A DNA stretch of 32,726 nucleotides, from IMG/VR virus record IMGVR_UViG_3300025108_000219, positions 1 to 32,726 of that record. The stretch is one strand, 5' to 3'. The number at the start of each line of letters is the position of its first letter. Position 1 is the first letter of the stretch. This stretch comes from a virus. This document shows positions 32,120 through 32,726 of the stretch, in pieces. The notes below the pieces were generated by a model. That model saw nothing but the letters and a program-made list of their open reading frames with translations. It searched no databases and was not told the origin of the DNA. The translations under genes were made by a program, and so were the position numbers.

Positions 32120-32726
32120 TTATTTTCTAGATAATTGTTTGGTTCTTAATGAAATGAAGTCATCTTTATTGCCGCTTTTTTTGAATCGTGAAGATAGGTC
32201 TTTTAGTACTTTAGATGATTTTCTTTGGCCTTGCTCTGGCATAGCAGAAGAAGGTGAAGAACTTTTAGGAGGATTAATCTTGGGTTTATTTCCTGATTTA
32301 ACAGGAGTACCAGGTATTGTTTTACGAGCGTATATATTATCTACTCCATGAGCAATAATATACGGAAGCTCTGCACCTAGCACAGGGTATTTCTTGTACA
32401 CGCTTTGCAAGTCTTTGCTTGCAGCGATACTAAAAAATGCCTTACGTGTTTCATCATCTTCTTTATTCAACCATTCAAATTCTTTAAGTGCCTTTGCACC
32501 AAGCTCTTTTTTAAGAGTATTAGCATTTTCAGCTTTTTGAAGTTGTTTAAGTTGATCGGGAAGATAAAGATCCCTAGATTTACGAGCGTTCTTTAAAGCA
32601 GACCTTACGTCCACTTTAGTCATTTTATTACCATCTAGCTCAGTAACTTCGTCGTGAGCAGAGTAATCGTCTGATTCAAATAAAACATCTTCAGCCCATT
32701 CGATAATATCGTTTATCTCCTTAGCT
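32120..32726 (-). CDS. scaffold-like protein, N-terminus outside the window
   Basis: The frame stays open to the right window edge, so the ATG at 32623 is probably internal and the gene is longer than the 201 codons seen. The visible part is helical and charged (YLPDQLKQLQKAENANTLKK), then Pro/Ser/Lys-rich and disordered, ending in a basic helix (LSSRFKKSGNKDDFISLRTK). A disordered middle and a basic capsid-binding C-terminus directly before the major capsid gene are the hallmarks of podovirus scaffolding proteins. The upstream visible residues are acidic (EINDIIEWAEDVLFESDDY), as is common there. Confidence 0.6.
   Translation of the reverse strand, partial: AKEINDIIEWAEDVLFESDDYSAHDEVTELDGNKMTKVDVRSALKNARKSRDLYLPDQLKQLQKAENANTLKKELGAKALKEFEWLNKEDDETRKAFFSIAASKDLQSVYKKYPVLGAELPYIIAHGVDNIYARKTIPGTPVKSGNKPKINPPKSSSPSSAMPEQGQRKSSKVLKDLSSRFKKSGNKDDFISLRTKQLSRK

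Overview
The window reads as most of the genome of a short-tailed (podovirus-like) double-stranded DNA phage, probably from a metagenome and probably infecting an aquatic bacterium. The virion genes resemble those of uncultured marine podoviruses: an SU10/DUF5309-like major capsid protein, a nozzle-like tail protein, a long repetitive tail fibre, large internal virion proteins and a cassette of tiny Lys/Arg-rich proteins. I see no integrase, no phage RNA polymerase, no DNA polymerase and no primase. Strong sigma70-type promoters in the divergent control region suggest the phage uses host RNA polymerase. The host cannot be named from the sequence.

Layout: the map is two divergent arms. From a roughly 1 kb control region (4292-5267) the minus strand runs left through the small terminase subunit, small genes, the large terminase subunit and the portal gene, which is cut by the left window edge. 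The minus arm resumes at the right edge with a cut scaffold-like gene, then major capsid protein, a head protein, a terminator, adaptor, holin-like genes, the basic-protein cassette, tail nozzle, tail fibre, a collagen-like protein and two internal virion proteins, ending at 15676. The plus strand runs right from 5268 to 15619. It carries about 15 small unknown genes, an HhH-GPD (DNA glycosylase-like) protein, a lysozyme-like protein, a Pif1/RecD-like helicase, a candidate SSB, a metallophosphoesterase, a DUF1599/Nmad1-like protein and an endonuclease VII-like nuclease. It ends at an intrinsic terminator (15641-15678). The two window ends therefore probably lie close together on a circular or permuted genome.

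The most unusual element is at 3534-3603 (minus). A 70-nt sequence there has the layout of the tRNA-like domain of tmRNA: a 7-bp acceptor arm with G3:U70 and A73, a stemless D-loop resembling that of tmRNA, a helix-2-like stem closed by a tetraloop, a T-arm and an encoded CCA. It has no tag-coding domain, and it sits in frame inside a small late gene. Just downstream, the large terminase subunit has no ATG, GTG or TTG before its Walker A motif and appears to start at an ATT codon overlapping the previous stop. Other points of note are structured non-coding tracts at 4865-5005 and 9904-10161, a gene-remnant scar at 14569-14965, two separate lysis-like loci, and a strand-arm difference in GTAC density.
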